A DNA stretch of 64,000 nucleotides from Leishmania martiniquensis (taxonomy: Eukaryota; Euglenozoa; Kinetoplastea; Trypanosomatida; Trypanosomatidae): contig NC_090165.1 of NCBI RefSeq assembly GCF_017916325.1, positions 1 to 64,000 of the forward strand, given 5' to 3'. The translations under genes and the position numbers were made by a program. The notes under the pieces were generated by a model. It was given only the letters and a program-made list of their open reading frames with translations. It had not been told where the DNA came from and searched no databases. Numbering within the stretch: the first letter of the stretch is position 1; the number at the start of each line of letters is the position of its first letter. This document shows positions 41,604-52,214 of the stretch, in pieces.

Positions 41604-43469
41604 TCAAAGATGCGACGCGACGGCGCCTGGAACACCCATCTTGTCAAACATCAGCTCTCTCTGCTGGCGCGCCCTCAGTGCCGCGGCGCTCTCGTTCTCG
41701 CGCGGTGGCGAGGGGAGCAGCTTGCCGGGGTTACATATGTTCTTCGGGTCCACTTTACTCTTCATGGCGAAGAGGAGGTCCATCGCCTTTGGCCCCATGT
41801 AGCGGTGCATCCACGGCACGTGCTCGTAGCCGATGCCATGGTGGTGGGTAAGGTTGCCGGTGTACTTTAGCATCGCCTCCGTCGCGCGCTTCTTGATTTC
41901 GAGGAAGACTTTCATGTCCATATCGTCCTTCTGCGCGCTAGCGAAGGTGAAGTAGAGGCAGCAGCCATGCTGGTACTGGTGGGCCGTGTGGCAGCCGATC
42001 CAGCCGCAGTGCCCACGCTCCTTCCACACCTGCCGCACAGCGGCTTTCACCGCACGCCAGCACGGGATCGCCTGGGAGTAGAGAACGCTCGTCTCGAAGA
42101 CGTCCGCCCAGTGGGAAAGAGAGAGGGCGAAGTCACGTATGTATGGCAGGTCGTACTTCTTCTCCTGCCAGCTGTCACCCGCGCCGCGGCCGATGCCGAC
42201 GCCGCCGTACTTCTTGAAGACGGCGGCTGTCTCGCTACGTTGGAACTTGACGCGATCCGGCGTCCCCTCGAAGCCGACGATCACCAAGCTCATGCGGCGC
42301 AGGTTCCAGCCGCGGTAGTTCTCGAGGAACGACTTGACACCCTTTGTCACGAGGCGCTCGAGAAAGCTGTGCTTGGCGGTGCCCATGGCCATACTCATGC
42401 GAAAGTCGTCCTCGTCGTAAAGGCGCATCGTGCACGGCCGAATGCCCTTGGCGCTGCACGTGTAGAAGGCGCTGAAGCCGGCCTCGAAAGTGGGGAACAG
42501 ATACCCCTCATAGAGCTTTTTCTCCGGGATCGGCTCCAGCTTGACGGTGGCCTCCGTGATGATGCCGAAGGTGCCTTCGGAGCCGATGAAAAGCCCATTC
42601 AGGTCCACGCCGCATGTGCGGGAAGTGATCGGAGTTTCGATGACGCCTGTCGGCGTCGCCACCTTCACCGCCACGACCATATCTTCAATGTCACCGTACT
42701 GGTTCGACATGGCCCCGCTGCCACGGGCACCAATCCACCCGCCAAGGGTAGAGTAGATGTAACTGTCGGGGTCGTGGCCAAGCATTAAACCGTGGCGGGC
42801 CAACTGCTGGTCTAGGTCGGGACCCAGCACACCAGTTTCAAAGGTAGCCAGACGGGACTCTTGATCAATCGACAGCATATGGTTCATGCGACGCATATCC
42901 ACCGAGACAATCATGCGAGCCCGTTCGAAGGGGTCCGCCTCCACACCGCCAGTGACGTTGGTGCCGCCGCCGAAAGGGATGACAACGACGTTGTGCTTGT
43001 GCGCCAGCTCCATAATAGAGACGCAGTCTTTGTGGTTGTTGGGGAGGAGAACGCAGTCTGGCGCGTGCTCGACCATACCTCTCCGCACACGCCACAAGTC
43101 ACGGTAGTTCTTACCCACAATGTGGCACAGGCGGCTCTTCCCGTCAGGTCGAATTTGACTCCTCTCAAGCACCGCAGAGATGTCCTTCATGAAGGCCTCG
43201 TTGATATTCGCCTTGTTGAGCTTTTCAAGCGCTTTTTCCAGCGTGATGCTCGGCGACAACGGTGGCACCTCCTTTGGTCCGACACCACCGCTCACCTCCC
43301 TGTAGAGGAACTCGAGGAGATTCTTGATTGGCTTGCCATCAACGTGGCGCACCCAGAGTGGATTCTCGTCGTCGATCTGCATCTGCACCCCCTCGGCACC
43401 CCACCCATTCCACTTGAGGCGATCATACGCCTCGGTATGGCTGAGTACCTGCGACTCCTCGGCGGGCAT
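41604..43469 (-). CDS. ADS1: alkyl-dihydroxyacetonephosphate synthase
   Basis: A 621-residue flavoenzyme that exchanges the acyl chain of acyl-DHAP for a fatty alcohol, the first ether-bond-forming step of ether lipid synthesis, in the glycosome. The N-terminal region carries the family signature LKWNGWG (18-24). The FAD-binding PP-loop is PFGGGTNVTGG (165-175), followed by a second flavin-contact segment, STLGGWIGARGSGAMSNQYG. The triple-histidine motif HHH (542-544) in LTHHHGIGYEHVPWMH is essential in the family. The last three residues, SHL, are a peroxisomal targeting signal type 1, as expected for glycosomal import. Length is normal and no key residue is missing. ATG 43467-43469. Confidence 0.95.
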   Translation of the reverse strand: MPAEESQVLSHTEAYDRLKWNGWGAEGVQMQIDDENPLWVRHVDGKPIKNLLEFLYREVSGGVGPKEVPPLSPSITLEKALEKLNKANINEAFMKDISAVLERSQIRPDGKSRLCHIVGKNYRDLWRVRRGMVEHAPDCVLLPNNHKDCVSIMELAHKHNVVVIPFGGGTNVTGGVEADPFERARMIVSVDMRRMNHMLSIDQESRLATFETGVLGPDLDQQLARHGLMLGHDPDSYIYSTLGGWIGARGSGAMSNQYGDIEDMVVAVKVATPTGVIETPITSRTCGVDLNGLFIGSEGTFGIITEATVKLEPIPEKKLYEGYLFPTFEAGFSAFYTCSAKGIRPCTMRLYDEDDFRMSMAMGTAKHSFLERLVTKGVKSFLENYRGWNLRRMSLVIVGFEGTPDRVKFQRSETAAVFKKYGGVGIGRGAGDSWQEKKYDLPYIRDFALSLSHWADVFETSVLYSQAIPCWRAVKAAVRQVWKERGHCGWIGCHTAHQYQHGCCLYFTFASAQKDDMDMKVFLEIKKRATEAMLKYTGNLTHHHGIGYEHVPWMHRYMGPKAMDLLFAMKSKVDPKNICNPGKLLPSPPRENESAAALRARQQRELMFDKMGVPGAVASHL

Positions 43470-44283
43470 TTTTTTAGTCGTGCGTTCTTATCGCGTTCCC
43501 TTTTCGCTGTCGATTGGACGCGTCGCGCCGTACACGTCCTCTCCTGTGTTCGCGATAAAGCGCGTGCGTATGGTAAAAGAAGAAGGCGCGTGGTGCTCAG
43601 TGTCTGCGTTGTAGAGAGGAGTTAACAACAGAGGGGAGCGAATGGGGCGGATGGAGGAGGAAACAGTGGCCCGTCCGGTTGCCGCGCAGGTCTGTGTGTG
43701 CTCGTCACGCCTTGTGCTGTGGAGAGAGGCAGAGCTACCAATGGGCCAAAGGAAGCAGAGGTGGAGAGAGCACTGCAGGCGCAAGACAGGCAAGCAACCG
43801 GCAACGATGATGGCGCCAAGTATTCTATGGGTTAGAGGCAGCAACGCATACGCGAAAGCAACAGAGAGGGAGTCAGGGCGGAGATGACGCACACAGAGAG
43901 AGAGAGCTTCGGTGAGCAAAGAGGGAAGGTGGGGGAGAGCAGTGAGCAAGAAAAATAGACACATGCGGGGGCATCGAAAGAGAAAGGGGCCGGCGTGCGG
44001 TTTCCGAGACGATGCCACGACGAAGCCGCAACGCAGCCGGCGCCTACAGAGACCACACTCAGTGCTGCTTTGGCACTCACGCACGCAGACGCTCACAAGC
44101 GACAGGTGCGTCGAAAGAGGAGGCTGCTTCGCTACGTGGTCCAGGCGTGCGGCCCAAGGTTATGAGGTGGTGCAGCCACGCACCAACAGAGTGGGGCGCC
44201 GCACGTCTTTTTTGCTTCGTGTGCTCGCCGCGCCACGGTGCCGCGCCAAAGAATCGCACCCGTCGCTCTACGCCATCAACGCT
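43470..44283. other. intergenic spacer
   Basis: Presumed 5' UTR of ADS1 and 3' UTR of the lysyl-tRNA synthetase gene. A minus-strand CTTCTTCTTTT tract (complement of about 43573-43590) followed by ACACAG (about 43544-43550) is a plausible splice acceptor for ADS1. No gene is seen. Confidence 0.5.
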
Positions 44284-46407
44284 TCAGTACTTGCCTCGGC
44301 AACAGAAGAAGCGGAGCACGGCCATCGCTGCCTCATAGCGCCACCCGCGCGCTGTGCAATCCTCAGATGCGTACGTCGCCATGTCGCACTGCTGCATTGT
44401 GGACAGGAACTGGCGTAGCTGGCGAATCTTTGCAAGTGACTCAGTGGGGGCGGCGCGCTTCAGCATCTCCTCCTCGAGCGCATTGAGACAGAAGAGCGTC
44501 ATGTTCCGATGAAACCCGAAAAAAGACGCCGTCCTACAGCGGCGCTTTGCATCATGCGACGTGGCGTCGTGGCGGAGTAAAGGGAATAAAATGCCGTCGC
44601 GAATTGTGGCGGAGCCATTGAGTAGCGAAACAACGCGATCGATCCCCATCCCCCACCCCGCTGTAGGAGGTAGCCCGGCCTGCAGCGCTTTGAGATAGGT
44701 CTCGTCGAGTGCCATCGCCTCGTCATCTCCAGTTTGTCTGTCCAGCAGCTGCTGCTGGAAGCGATAGTACTGCTCCTGAGGATCGTTCAACTCGTTGTAC
44801 GCGTTGCAGTACTCAATACCGTTGATGTACAGCTCAAAGCGGGCCGACAGCCCCGGTCGCGCGCGCTGCTCCATTGCCAACGGGCTCATGAAAAGCGGGT
44901 GGTCTGTTACAAACGTCGGCTCCACCACGTGGTCGGTGATGAAGTAGTCGATGAGCTTGTCGAACATCTTGGCAGCCGTGCGCACCGACGGCAGTGGGAT
45001 GTTGTAGCGGAGCATGATGGCAGACATGTACGCCATGCCGCGTGGCGTGTTCAACTCCGCCGGGGGCGGCAGCTCGATGCCGGCCGCCGCCTGCACTGTG
45101 TCGTAGGCGTGAACGCGACGAAACGGCTGTGCAAGGTCGATTTCAACCGTTTCCTTTGTCACGCACGAGCTCATGATAATTTTGGTGGTACCGTTAGCGG
45201 CAAGCGCCAAGTGCCGCAGAATCTCTTCCGTCATGGCCATCAGATCCTCGTAGGTGTGATAGGCTGCATAGAACTCGCAGGTGGTGAACTCAGGGTTGTG
45301 GCTACGGTCGGCGTCCTCGTTTCGGAAGACACGGCCGATCTCGTACACGCGCTCCATGCCGCCAACAACGCACTGTTTCAGGTGGAGCTCTGGGGCCACC
45401 CGCAGGAAGAGGTCCGCATCGTTGGCGTTGTGGTGCGTGACAAACGGCCTCGCGTTGGCGCCTGAGGCGACGGTATGCAGCACCGGCGTCTCCACCTCAA
45501 TGAAGCTGCGCGCGTCGAGAAAGTCGCGCAGAGCGCGGGTGATGACGTGGCGCTTGCGAAAATGCTGCACAACGGAGGGGTTGGACATCATGTCGACAAA
45601 GCGGTAGCGGTACTTGATGTCGGCGTCTGTGAGTGGCACGAAGCCCTTCAGATCTGGGCATAGCGCCTGGTCTGTGCAGAGATACGGTGCCAGAATGGAG
45701 GCCTCCGTCGCGTAGAGGGACAGCTCGCCCTTCGCGGTGCGGCCCGGCACTCCAGTGGCGCCGAGAATATCGCCCGTGTGCAATGATGCGGCAAAGGCAC
45801 GTAAGTCAGCCTTCGTAAAAGACTCGCTCACCTGCCTTAGCACTTGCAGCTGGGCCTCGCCGCTGCGGATTGTGATGAAGAGAATTCGCCCCATGTCCCG
45901 GATGCTCACCACACGGCCGCCGACGCGCACCATCGACGCCTCGCTGCAACGCTCATCGGCGCGGATATAGCCATACTTCGCACGAAACTCCGCGAGTGGC
46001 GTGACGGCGTCGAATGGCCGATACGCGTGCGGAAGGCTGAGGATGGTGCGCGGCTGCGGAAGAGAGGCAGCGCCCGATGTGGCCGCCTTTGGGGCTGCAG
46101 CGCGCTGACTTCTCGAAGCCTGAGGAGTTGCAGCGGCAAGGGATGAGTCAGCAGTGTGCGTGCCTACCTTCCGCTTTCGTTCCTTCCTCTTCGGCGCCTC
46201 CCTCTCGGCAGTGATCGCGTGGGCCTCCTGTGCCGGCACCGGAGGAGAGGCAGAGGTGCTGGAAGGCACCTTCTCCATCTTCGGCTGCGCAGCGCCGACG
46301 GACATCCATGCGCCTTGGCGAGCGACGACGGATGACCTCCGGTATTGGAAGGTCAAGGAGGCCATCAGCAGCAGCGCCGCCGCGTGTGCTTTGCTAGCAC
46401 AGTACAT
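44284..46407 (-). CDS. KRS2: lysyl-tRNA synthetase, mitochondrial type with C-terminal extension
   Basis: A 707-residue class IIb synthetase. The first ATG is 46405-46407; the N-terminus (MYCASKAHAAALLLMASLTFQ...) is uncharged then basic, like a mitochondrial presequence, followed by a Lys/Arg-rich linker. An OB-fold anticodon-binding domain lies at about 160-245. Catalytic motif 2 is FRNEDADRSHNPEFTTCEFY (361-380) and motif 3 is GMGIDRV (586-592). The conserved core ends near 612, but about 95 extra residues follow, with a leucine-rich helix (LNALEEEMLKRA) and cysteines. In T. brucei the mitochondrial enzyme has such a C-terminal extension, described as keeping it inactive until cleaved after import; the same arrangement here suggests the same control. 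Adjacent to ADS1, as in other trypanosomatids to my memory. Confidence 0.9.
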   Translation of the reverse strand: MYCASKAHAAALLLMASLTFQYRRSSVVARQGAWMSVGAAQPKMEKVPSSTSASPPVPAQEAHAITAEREAPKRKERKRKVGTHTADSSLAAATPQASRSQRAAAPKAATSGAASLPQPRTILSLPHAYRPFDAVTPLAEFRAKYGYIRADERCSEASMVRVGGRVVSIRDMGRILFITIRSGEAQLQVLRQVSESFTKADLRAFAASLHTGDILGATGVPGRTAKGELSLYATEASILAPYLCTDQALCPDLKGFVPLTDADIKYRYRFVDMMSNPSVVQHFRKRHVITRALRDFLDARSFIEVETPVLHTVASGANARPFVTHHNANDADLFLRVAPELHLKQCVVGGMERVYEIGRVFRNEDADRSHNPEFTTCEFYAAYHTYEDLMAMTEEILRHLALAANGTTKIIMSSCVTKETVEIDLAQPFRRVHAYDTVQAAAGIELPPPAELNTPRGMAYMSAIMLRYNIPLPSVRTAAKMFDKLIDYFITDHVVEPTFVTDHPLFMSPLAMEQRARPGLSARFELYINGIEYCNAYNELNDPQEQYYRFQQQLLDRQTGDDEAMALDETYLKALQAGLPPTAGWGMGIDRVVSLLNGSATIRDGILFPLLRHDATSHDAKRRCRTASFFGFHRNMTLFCLNALEEEMLKRAAPTESLAKIRQLRQFLSTMQQCDMATYASEDCTARGWRYEAAMAVLRFFCCRGKY

Positions 46408-47573
46408 TACCCTTCTCACCCACGATGGGCGCGACCGTTGAGGGCGCGGAGAGAACAAAGGGGGGCGGTATTTATTTATTTTTTCGAGAGGAGAAGAGCA
46501 GTCGTCGCGCACACTCAAAGAAAAAATCACCACAACAGCAGCGCGACTGGGCTGCCGAGTTTGGCTGTGTGAAGGGCGGCATGTGGGTTGACACAGTGCA
46601 GAGGAAGGACGCGTGATGATGAAGAGGGTCAGAGAAAGTCGGTGCCGGCAAGCGCAACAGGAAAAACACTATCACTCTCACTCCCTCCCGCTCGCACGGC
46701 CGCATATATGCCTTAGAGCGCGTATGGTTGCGGCGGCGCCGAGGTGATAGCGAGGTGGCAGTGGCGCCTTCCCATCACATCCGCGGAGGCGCGTGGGTTG
46801 CTAGCACCTGGCTCCACTCCGCTCTTCCTCCCTCGTCCCCTTTCAGCATACCGTGACATTGGAATGCACGGCACCGCCGAGTAGAGAAGTGGAGCAAGCA
46901 TCTGTGACAGCACAGGCAGGCAGACACAGAGAGTGAGAGAGCGCACGCCACCTCCATCATTTTGTGGGGAAGGCGAATGAGGACATGGGGTATCCCTGAA
47001 GGAGTTCGCACACTCGCATAGACACACACACAAACATATATATATATAGCGACAGGTGCCTATGTATGCGCGTACCGTTTCCTTCATGTGTAAAGCTCAC
47101 GACGATGAAGACGGCATGCCACCAACTCGCCTCTTGCCCACTCAACCAGCAGCCACTCGCACACGCTTCTGTGCGCCACAGATGCGTGCAAGCAGGCGCG
47201 ACAACCCTCACACACACACACACTCGATAACGAGGCATGGAAGCTCGACACCAGCACAAAGATACCACGGGAAAACGAAGAGAGCGCTAACGCGCCTGCG
47301 AGGCGCATGCGGTCGAGAGCACAGGCATGCGCAGCCATACCAACAGCAATTCCACGCATAAAGCGCTGGAGCCATACGCGATACCGGAGAAGAGGGAGAG
47401 GCACCGCCGCCGTTTGCCAGAAAGGAAAGAAAGAGAGAAGGATGTGCGAGCAGAAAGAGACAACGCTGCCCGTGCTGCACGGAGGCAAGTGCGACCAAGA
47501 CAAAGACGAGGCCGGCAAGAGGAGCGCGGCGCGAGCAGAGACCGATGCCCCGCCAGCGCATCCTCTGCCATCC
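46408..47573. other. intergenic spacer
   Basis: Upstream of the synthetase is a minus-strand CTCTTCTCCTCTCG tract (complement of 46484-46498). An AT run lies at 47037-47047 and a (CA)n run at 47208-47222. The remainder is presumed 3' UTR of the Yip1-family gene. No gene is seen. Confidence 0.5.
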
Positions 47574-48614
47574 CTAAAGCTCGTAGTTGAAGAAATAGAA
47601 CTTGAAGGATAGCGTGAGCCCCATGTGGAACGCCGCGACGCAAATCACGAGGCCAATGAACCAGCTCCGTTCCAGCGTCGTCTTCCACATGTGCCACATG
47701 TTGATGAGCAGGTAGGTCGTGGACCAGGCACCGCCGACCGTGACGAAGAACCACTGGGCGGTGCTGGACGGAATCATGCAGAGGATCGCCACAAGCTCGA
47801 AGATGAACATGCTGTAGCCGTACAAGCAGACAGTGTCGGTGAGGGTGGCGGGTAAGTTCTTCCACTGCATAATAGCCCACACAGCGGCGCCAAAGACAAA
47901 GCAGTAAAGGTAAATGACGGCGTACGCGACAGAGGCGATGGAGAAGTCATACCTCCACGGCTTCGCCGTGTCGTTTCTCTTTGTGTAGGCAATCCTGCTC
48001 ATGGCGTTGCTGGCCACCGCCAACGTAATCCAGAGGGTCGTGCAGATCCAGAAGGGGCCGTACAGGTCCGGCTTGCGGGACAGCACCACGCCTGCCTCCT
48101 CAAGCGTCGTCTCTTCTGGAATCCCACCGGCTACGTCCACACCAACGGATTCGTTGAGATGCCAATTTCGATCCATTAAAAAGTCCGGCGGGTTCATCGG
48201 AATGAGCGTGTTGCTGAGGCGAAGCAGCAACTGCCGCGTATTGATGTCGAAGAATTGCTGATAAAACTGCAGCGTCCAGAACTTGCTCGTCGCAGCCGGC
48301 TGGGAGTCGGCAGCGGCCTCAGCGTCCGCGGCGGTAGGGCTGGCTGGCGGCGGAAGTGCCGTCGTGTTGAGAGGTGGGGTAGCACTGCCATCGCCGGAAT
48401 AGAACTGCATTGGATACGGGTCTGCCGTGGCGCTAGACGGCAGCTTGGACACATCTGTGTACGTGGCAGAGCCGTAGCTGTGAGGGGAATCGCCGGTGTA
48501 GTTGGGGGCAGCGGCGGACGCGAGCCCAGGGGGCGGAACAAGGGCCCCAGCAGCGCTATACGATTGCTCGCGGAAGGGGTCGGACAAGCCGCCACTCTCA
48601 TATGGATTCGCCAT
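47574..48614 (-). CDS. Yip1-family (YIPF) Golgi membrane protein
   Basis: A 346-residue protein from ATG 48612-48614; the longer open frame upstream is Ser/His/Thr-rich and not coding-like. The first 120 residues are Pro/Ser/Ala-rich and cytosolic. A conserved pre-membrane segment follows (SKFWTLQFYQQFFDINTRQ). The C-terminal half has five hydrophobic spans, beginning PDLYGPFWICTTLWITLAV; the 'DLYGP' element is the Yip1-family hallmark before TM1. The order and length match YIPF1/YIPF2-type proteins, which bind Rab GTPases and act in ER-Golgi vesicle transport. There is no signal peptide, as expected for this family. Confidence 0.9.
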   Translation of the reverse strand: MANPYESGGLSDPFREQSYSAAGALVPPPGLASAAAPNYTGDSPHSYGSATYTDVSKLPSSATADPYPMQFYSGDGSATPPLNTTALPPPASPTAADAEAAADSQPAATSKFWTLQFYQQFFDINTRQLLLRLSNTLIPMNPPDFLMDRNWHLNESVGVDVAGGIPEETTLEEAGVVLSRKPDLYGPFWICTTLWITLAVASNAMSRIAYTKRNDTAKPWRYDFSIASVAYAVIYLYCFVFGAAVWAIMQWKNLPATLTDTVCLYGYSMFIFELVAILCMIPSSTAQWFFVTVGGAWSTTYLLINMWHMWKTTLERSWFIGLVICVAAFHMGLTLSFKFYFFNYEL

Positions 48615-49876
48615 TCTTTGTCGGCTGTGCGAAGCGCGCGCGCTGTGCAGCAAAAATACCTCTGCAGGAGAGCGCACGCGGCGCCGCAAAATATAAATAT
48701 ATTCAAAGTGCGTAGGAGTAACAGTAAAAGTGGGCGAATACAGCGGTGGAGAGCTGCGTGCGTGTGCGTGAGCTTTCCGTCTCTCTCTCTTCTGTATGGC
48801 AGCGGCGGTGGCGGCGTGAAGAGGTTTGCGAATGGGGGAAAAGTGGCGGAGAGCGCAGGAAAGCAGCGAAGAAGAGCGCACGAAGCAGTGGCGCCAACAG
48901 ATAACCCGTGGCAGGGCGATCGGACGAGACGAGGTAGGGCAGAGGGAGGGACGGAGATCACTGTGCGTGTAGGAGACGTGCGCATGGACATTAGTCATGA
49001 CAGAGGTGCAGCATTGCAGCCAAGAATGGGACCTGCGCCCCCTTGCATTGTGTGTGTGTACGTGTCTCCTTCGGCTCTCGCCCACCAGCCGGCCCAATGG
49101 CGCTCTCTCACCGGTGTGAAGACGTATTCTGTGTGGGTACTAGACCCCGCCCGCGCGGATGTACACACGCAAGGAGACAGGAGGGGAAGAAGGCAGCGAA
49201 TTCTCAAGACGACGCACGAGTCCACGGACATGTTCCCCTACGGCCCCCTCCCCCTACCCACACCTCAACCCTCTTCCTCTCCTGAATGGGGAGGGGGGGA
49301 GTACGTGGGCGTAGGATAGACGAGAAAATGCATATGGTAATGCGATCTGCTCCATACACGCGCTGCCGGGACTGTGATGGCTAAGGTGGGAATGCGTTAG
49401 TAATAGCCACGAAAACTGTGATGGAAGGGAGAAGCCTTCAACAAAAAAAAATGGGGCGGGGGAGGGGGCTCAGATAGCCCACACGCATAGCGGGAGAGCG
49501 ATGCCCCGCGCACGCCGTCCAACGCAAGCAGCAAACGCACGCACAGCCGCGTCGAAAGAGACGCGACGACCGGGCAGTGAAGCGGCACTTGGTGAGTCCA
49601 CGCTCCAGGGAGGCATGCAGCACACAAGCACACCAGAAACGTTCACGCACGTTGAAAGGGAAGGGACATCAGCGCAGCAGCGGAGCTCCTCGGCCGCAGG
49701 TGTGCCTGTGCCGCTCGGTTGCGGAAGACCTGGGCGCTCTCACGCCTCTCTCTTTCTCTTTCTCTCACACGCTCAGCGTGTTCTTCGCGAAGCGCCTTTC
49801 CTCCATAAATCTTGGTCACTCCTCACTACACGCACACACACTGTCGCCTCTCCGCGCGCGTCAACGGAATGCGGCG
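48615..49876. other. intergenic spacer
   Basis: Near 48690-48715 is an AT-rich stretch. A minus-strand CT tract (complement of 48775-48795 and nearby) lies within reach of the Yip1-type gene. An A9-type run sits near 49441-49450. No supported gene. Confidence 0.5.
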
Positions 49877-50953
49877 CTAAGAGCTCTGCCGCCGCCTCAT
49901 AATGATAGAGGCCGCCACCATGGCTGCAACGAGCGCAACACCGGCGCACAAGACCACGGAGCTGTCGCTGTTGAGGGAGCGGCGCGCATCTGCTGCCGCC
50001 GCCTTCGCCCCGATCGCCTCGTATAACCCCTTCTCCGTGGACAGCTGGATGCGCGGATTGTTGTACCACTCCACCTTTCCCAAACTAGTGCGGCTACTAC
50101 GGATCGCCACCGCGAATGCCTTCGCGTTTTCGTCCGACAAGTCACACGAGGTAAGGTCGATGGAGTACACGTACCGCATGTTCGGCACCGCCCGCACCAG
50201 CGCCTCCCGCCCGACATCCGTCACGGCGTCGTTGCAAGCGAGGTCAAGCGAGGTGAAACGTTTGTTCTTCGTCTTCGTAAGGGCCTCCGCGATGGCCTCG
50301 AAGCCTACATCCCCGACATGGTTCACGGAAAGGTTCAGCGATTCAATACACGAGGTGCTCGAGAGAAGAAAGGCCTCCGCGATGGCCACTGCACCAAGGT
50401 CGCCAATATGATTGTCGCTGAGGTCGAGGGTGGCGAGGCTGGGGTGGCTGCCGAGTGTCTGCGCAGCGATGCGTCCGCCCTCATCGCCCAACAAGTTGAA
50501 GGCTAGCGAGAGCTCCTTGAGTGTGCGGCAGGCGGCCACGCCGTCACACAGCGTGGGCAACCCCCGTGGGGTGATATGGTTGGTCACCACGTTTAGCGTC
50601 CGCAACTTAACAGACTGCAGTAACAGCGCGAGAGGGTAGAGCGCCTCGTCCTGGATGGCGTTCTCGTTGACGTCGAGATAGGTAAGGTGCGGGCAGTGCA
50701 CCCGCAGTGCGTCGAAGAGGCACATCGCACCCTGCGGGCCAATCTTATTGTCCTTGAGATCCAGCGACTCCAGATTGACCATCTTCGAAATGTACCGCTG
50801 CACCAGCTCGATGCAGTACTCGGGAGACATGTTGCTGCCGGACAAGTCCAGCGATGTCACCCCGGCGGGGTCAACTATGGCGGCCTCGAGCGCCTCCGAC
50901 GTGAGCTGCCCGTACGTGAGCTCGATCACGGACTCTTGTGATACGGTGGGCAT
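49877..50953 (-). CDS. tail-anchored leucine-rich-repeat protein
   Basis: A 358-residue protein; ATG 50951-50953. Eight or so RNI-type leucine-rich repeats run from about 32 to 305, with the regular LxxLDLxxNxIxxxG pattern (SLDLKDNKIGPQGAM, YLDVNENAIQDEAL, TLNVVTNHITPRGL, ELSLAFNLLGDEGG, TLDLSDNHIGDLGA, SLNLSVNHVGDVGF). A short polar linker (310-330) precedes one C-terminal membrane span (about 332-350, VVLCAGVALVAAMVAASII) and a basic tail, RRRQSS. This is the layout of a tail-anchored protein with its LRR horseshoe facing the cytosol, on the outer mitochondrial or ER membrane. The repeats resemble ribonuclease-inhibitor/RanGAP-type LRRs, but no enzymatic residue can be assigned. The partner is unknown. 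Confidence 0.85.
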   Translation of the reverse strand: MPTVSQESVIELTYGQLTSEALEAAIVDPAGVTSLDLSGSNMSPEYCIELVQRYISKMVNLESLDLKDNKIGPQGAMCLFDALRVHCPHLTYLDVNENAIQDEALYPLALLLQSVKLRTLNVVTNHITPRGLPTLCDGVAACRTLKELSLAFNLLGDEGGRIAAQTLGSHPSLATLDLSDNHIGDLGAVAIAEAFLLSSTSCIESLNLSVNHVGDVGFEAIAEALTKTKNKRFTSLDLACNDAVTDVGREALVRAVPNMRYVYSIDLTSCDLSDENAKAFAVAIRSSRTSLGKVEWYNNPRIQLSTEKGLYEAIGAKAAAADARRSLNSDSSVVLCAGVALVAAMVAASIIMRRRQSS

Positions 50954-52214
50954 TTCTCCTGTTGGGAGCCGAGGGGGGAGGAGGTATAGTGATTAGAAGA
51001 CAGCGACGGAGAAAGATGTCGTCGCGCTCCGGCTCCTCCAAGTGGGCACGTGTGCGGCGTGTGTCTCCGCTGAAACGGGAGGGAGAAAGCTTTGGAGGGC
51101 CTGTGAAGGAGCTCACGCGCAGCACGAGACAAAGGGCTCGGCCGCCAACAACAGAAAGCGAGGAAACGCGTGCGAGAGAGAGAGAGGCGGAGGGGAGGGA
51201 AGGGGAGAGGCCGCTCAGCCTCTGCGTGTGTGTGTATCTCTAAAGTGCGTGCGCGCCGCGCACAGTCTCAGTGGCTGCGATGGCCGAAACGAGAGAAAAA
51301 TGCATGAAAGATGCTACGGCGCCTCCGAAGACGCGCCGTCGAAGCGGCACAGACGCACGCGCGTCCTGCAGACGAGTTGAGGTGAGCGAGAAAAAAGTGT
51401 GGGCGATCCCTCAGCCGCCACGCACACAGAGAGAGAGACAAATACGATGGGCGGAAGTGCGAAAGTTCACGTCCGCGTGTGGAGCACCAAGACTGGGCGA
51501 CGGGGGCGTATGCCTGTGCTGCTAGAGAGGAAGACGCTAAGGAACGAAACCACTATGGAGGCTGGTGCCGGCGCTTCGCCCCATCCCAGACGAAGCCGGC
51601 GAGCGACAAGGAAGAGAGGAAGCAGTGCAAGACAGGTGGGATAGTAGAGAAAAGGGAAAAGGTGCGCCACCGCAAAGAGGCGCTCGGCAACCTGCGCATG
51701 TGCGGATCAGATGGGAGGGTCTTGTCTACGCACACTGGCAGAGAAGAGACGTAAGCGCACCCGCTCGCGGCGTGCGTGATCAGCGGATTCGGGGCCTGTA
51801 TACCGCAAATCCAAGTGAGGCCCGAGGGTATGTGTCTGTGTGCGTAAGTGCGCGCCGTCGGCACTGTGACGGTCACCGGGACGATTCTCTAGCACCCCTG
51901 CGCCTGTCTGGTCATTGCATTCCTCCCGGTCGCCTTTTCTTTGGTACGCCCTGCACACTCGAAGGCGTATTCTGCAGGCGCCGAAGTAAGCGTTGAGGGT
52001 ACAGATGTCGAGTGCCCCTCAGAGGGGTGAAGGCGGCAGCGCAGTACCGTCGACCGACGGGCGGAGCGCTTTTTTTTCGCCACCCTCCAAAGCTCCCATC
52101 CCTGTGATTCCCTCTTCACGACGGCGAGTCCCTCCTGGGCCCGCAAAAGATGCGTACGCGCTCCATGCGGCGCCAGTTTGAGGTGAGTGGCGTGTGCGCT
52201 CACAGACACACGGC
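50954..52214. other. intergenic spacer
   Basis: About 1.25 kb. Minus-strand CT tracts (complement of the GA-rich 51175-51210) lie upstream of the LRR gene. The remainder is presumed 3' UTR of the SET-domain gene. Short minus-strand frames are Arg/His/Pro-rich and not called. Confidence 0.5.

Noticed and set aside
40434..41851. GC-rich open frames up to 263 codons on both strands
   Set aside because: They derive from the SIDER2 block and from the opposite strand of ADS1; no domain or consistent start.
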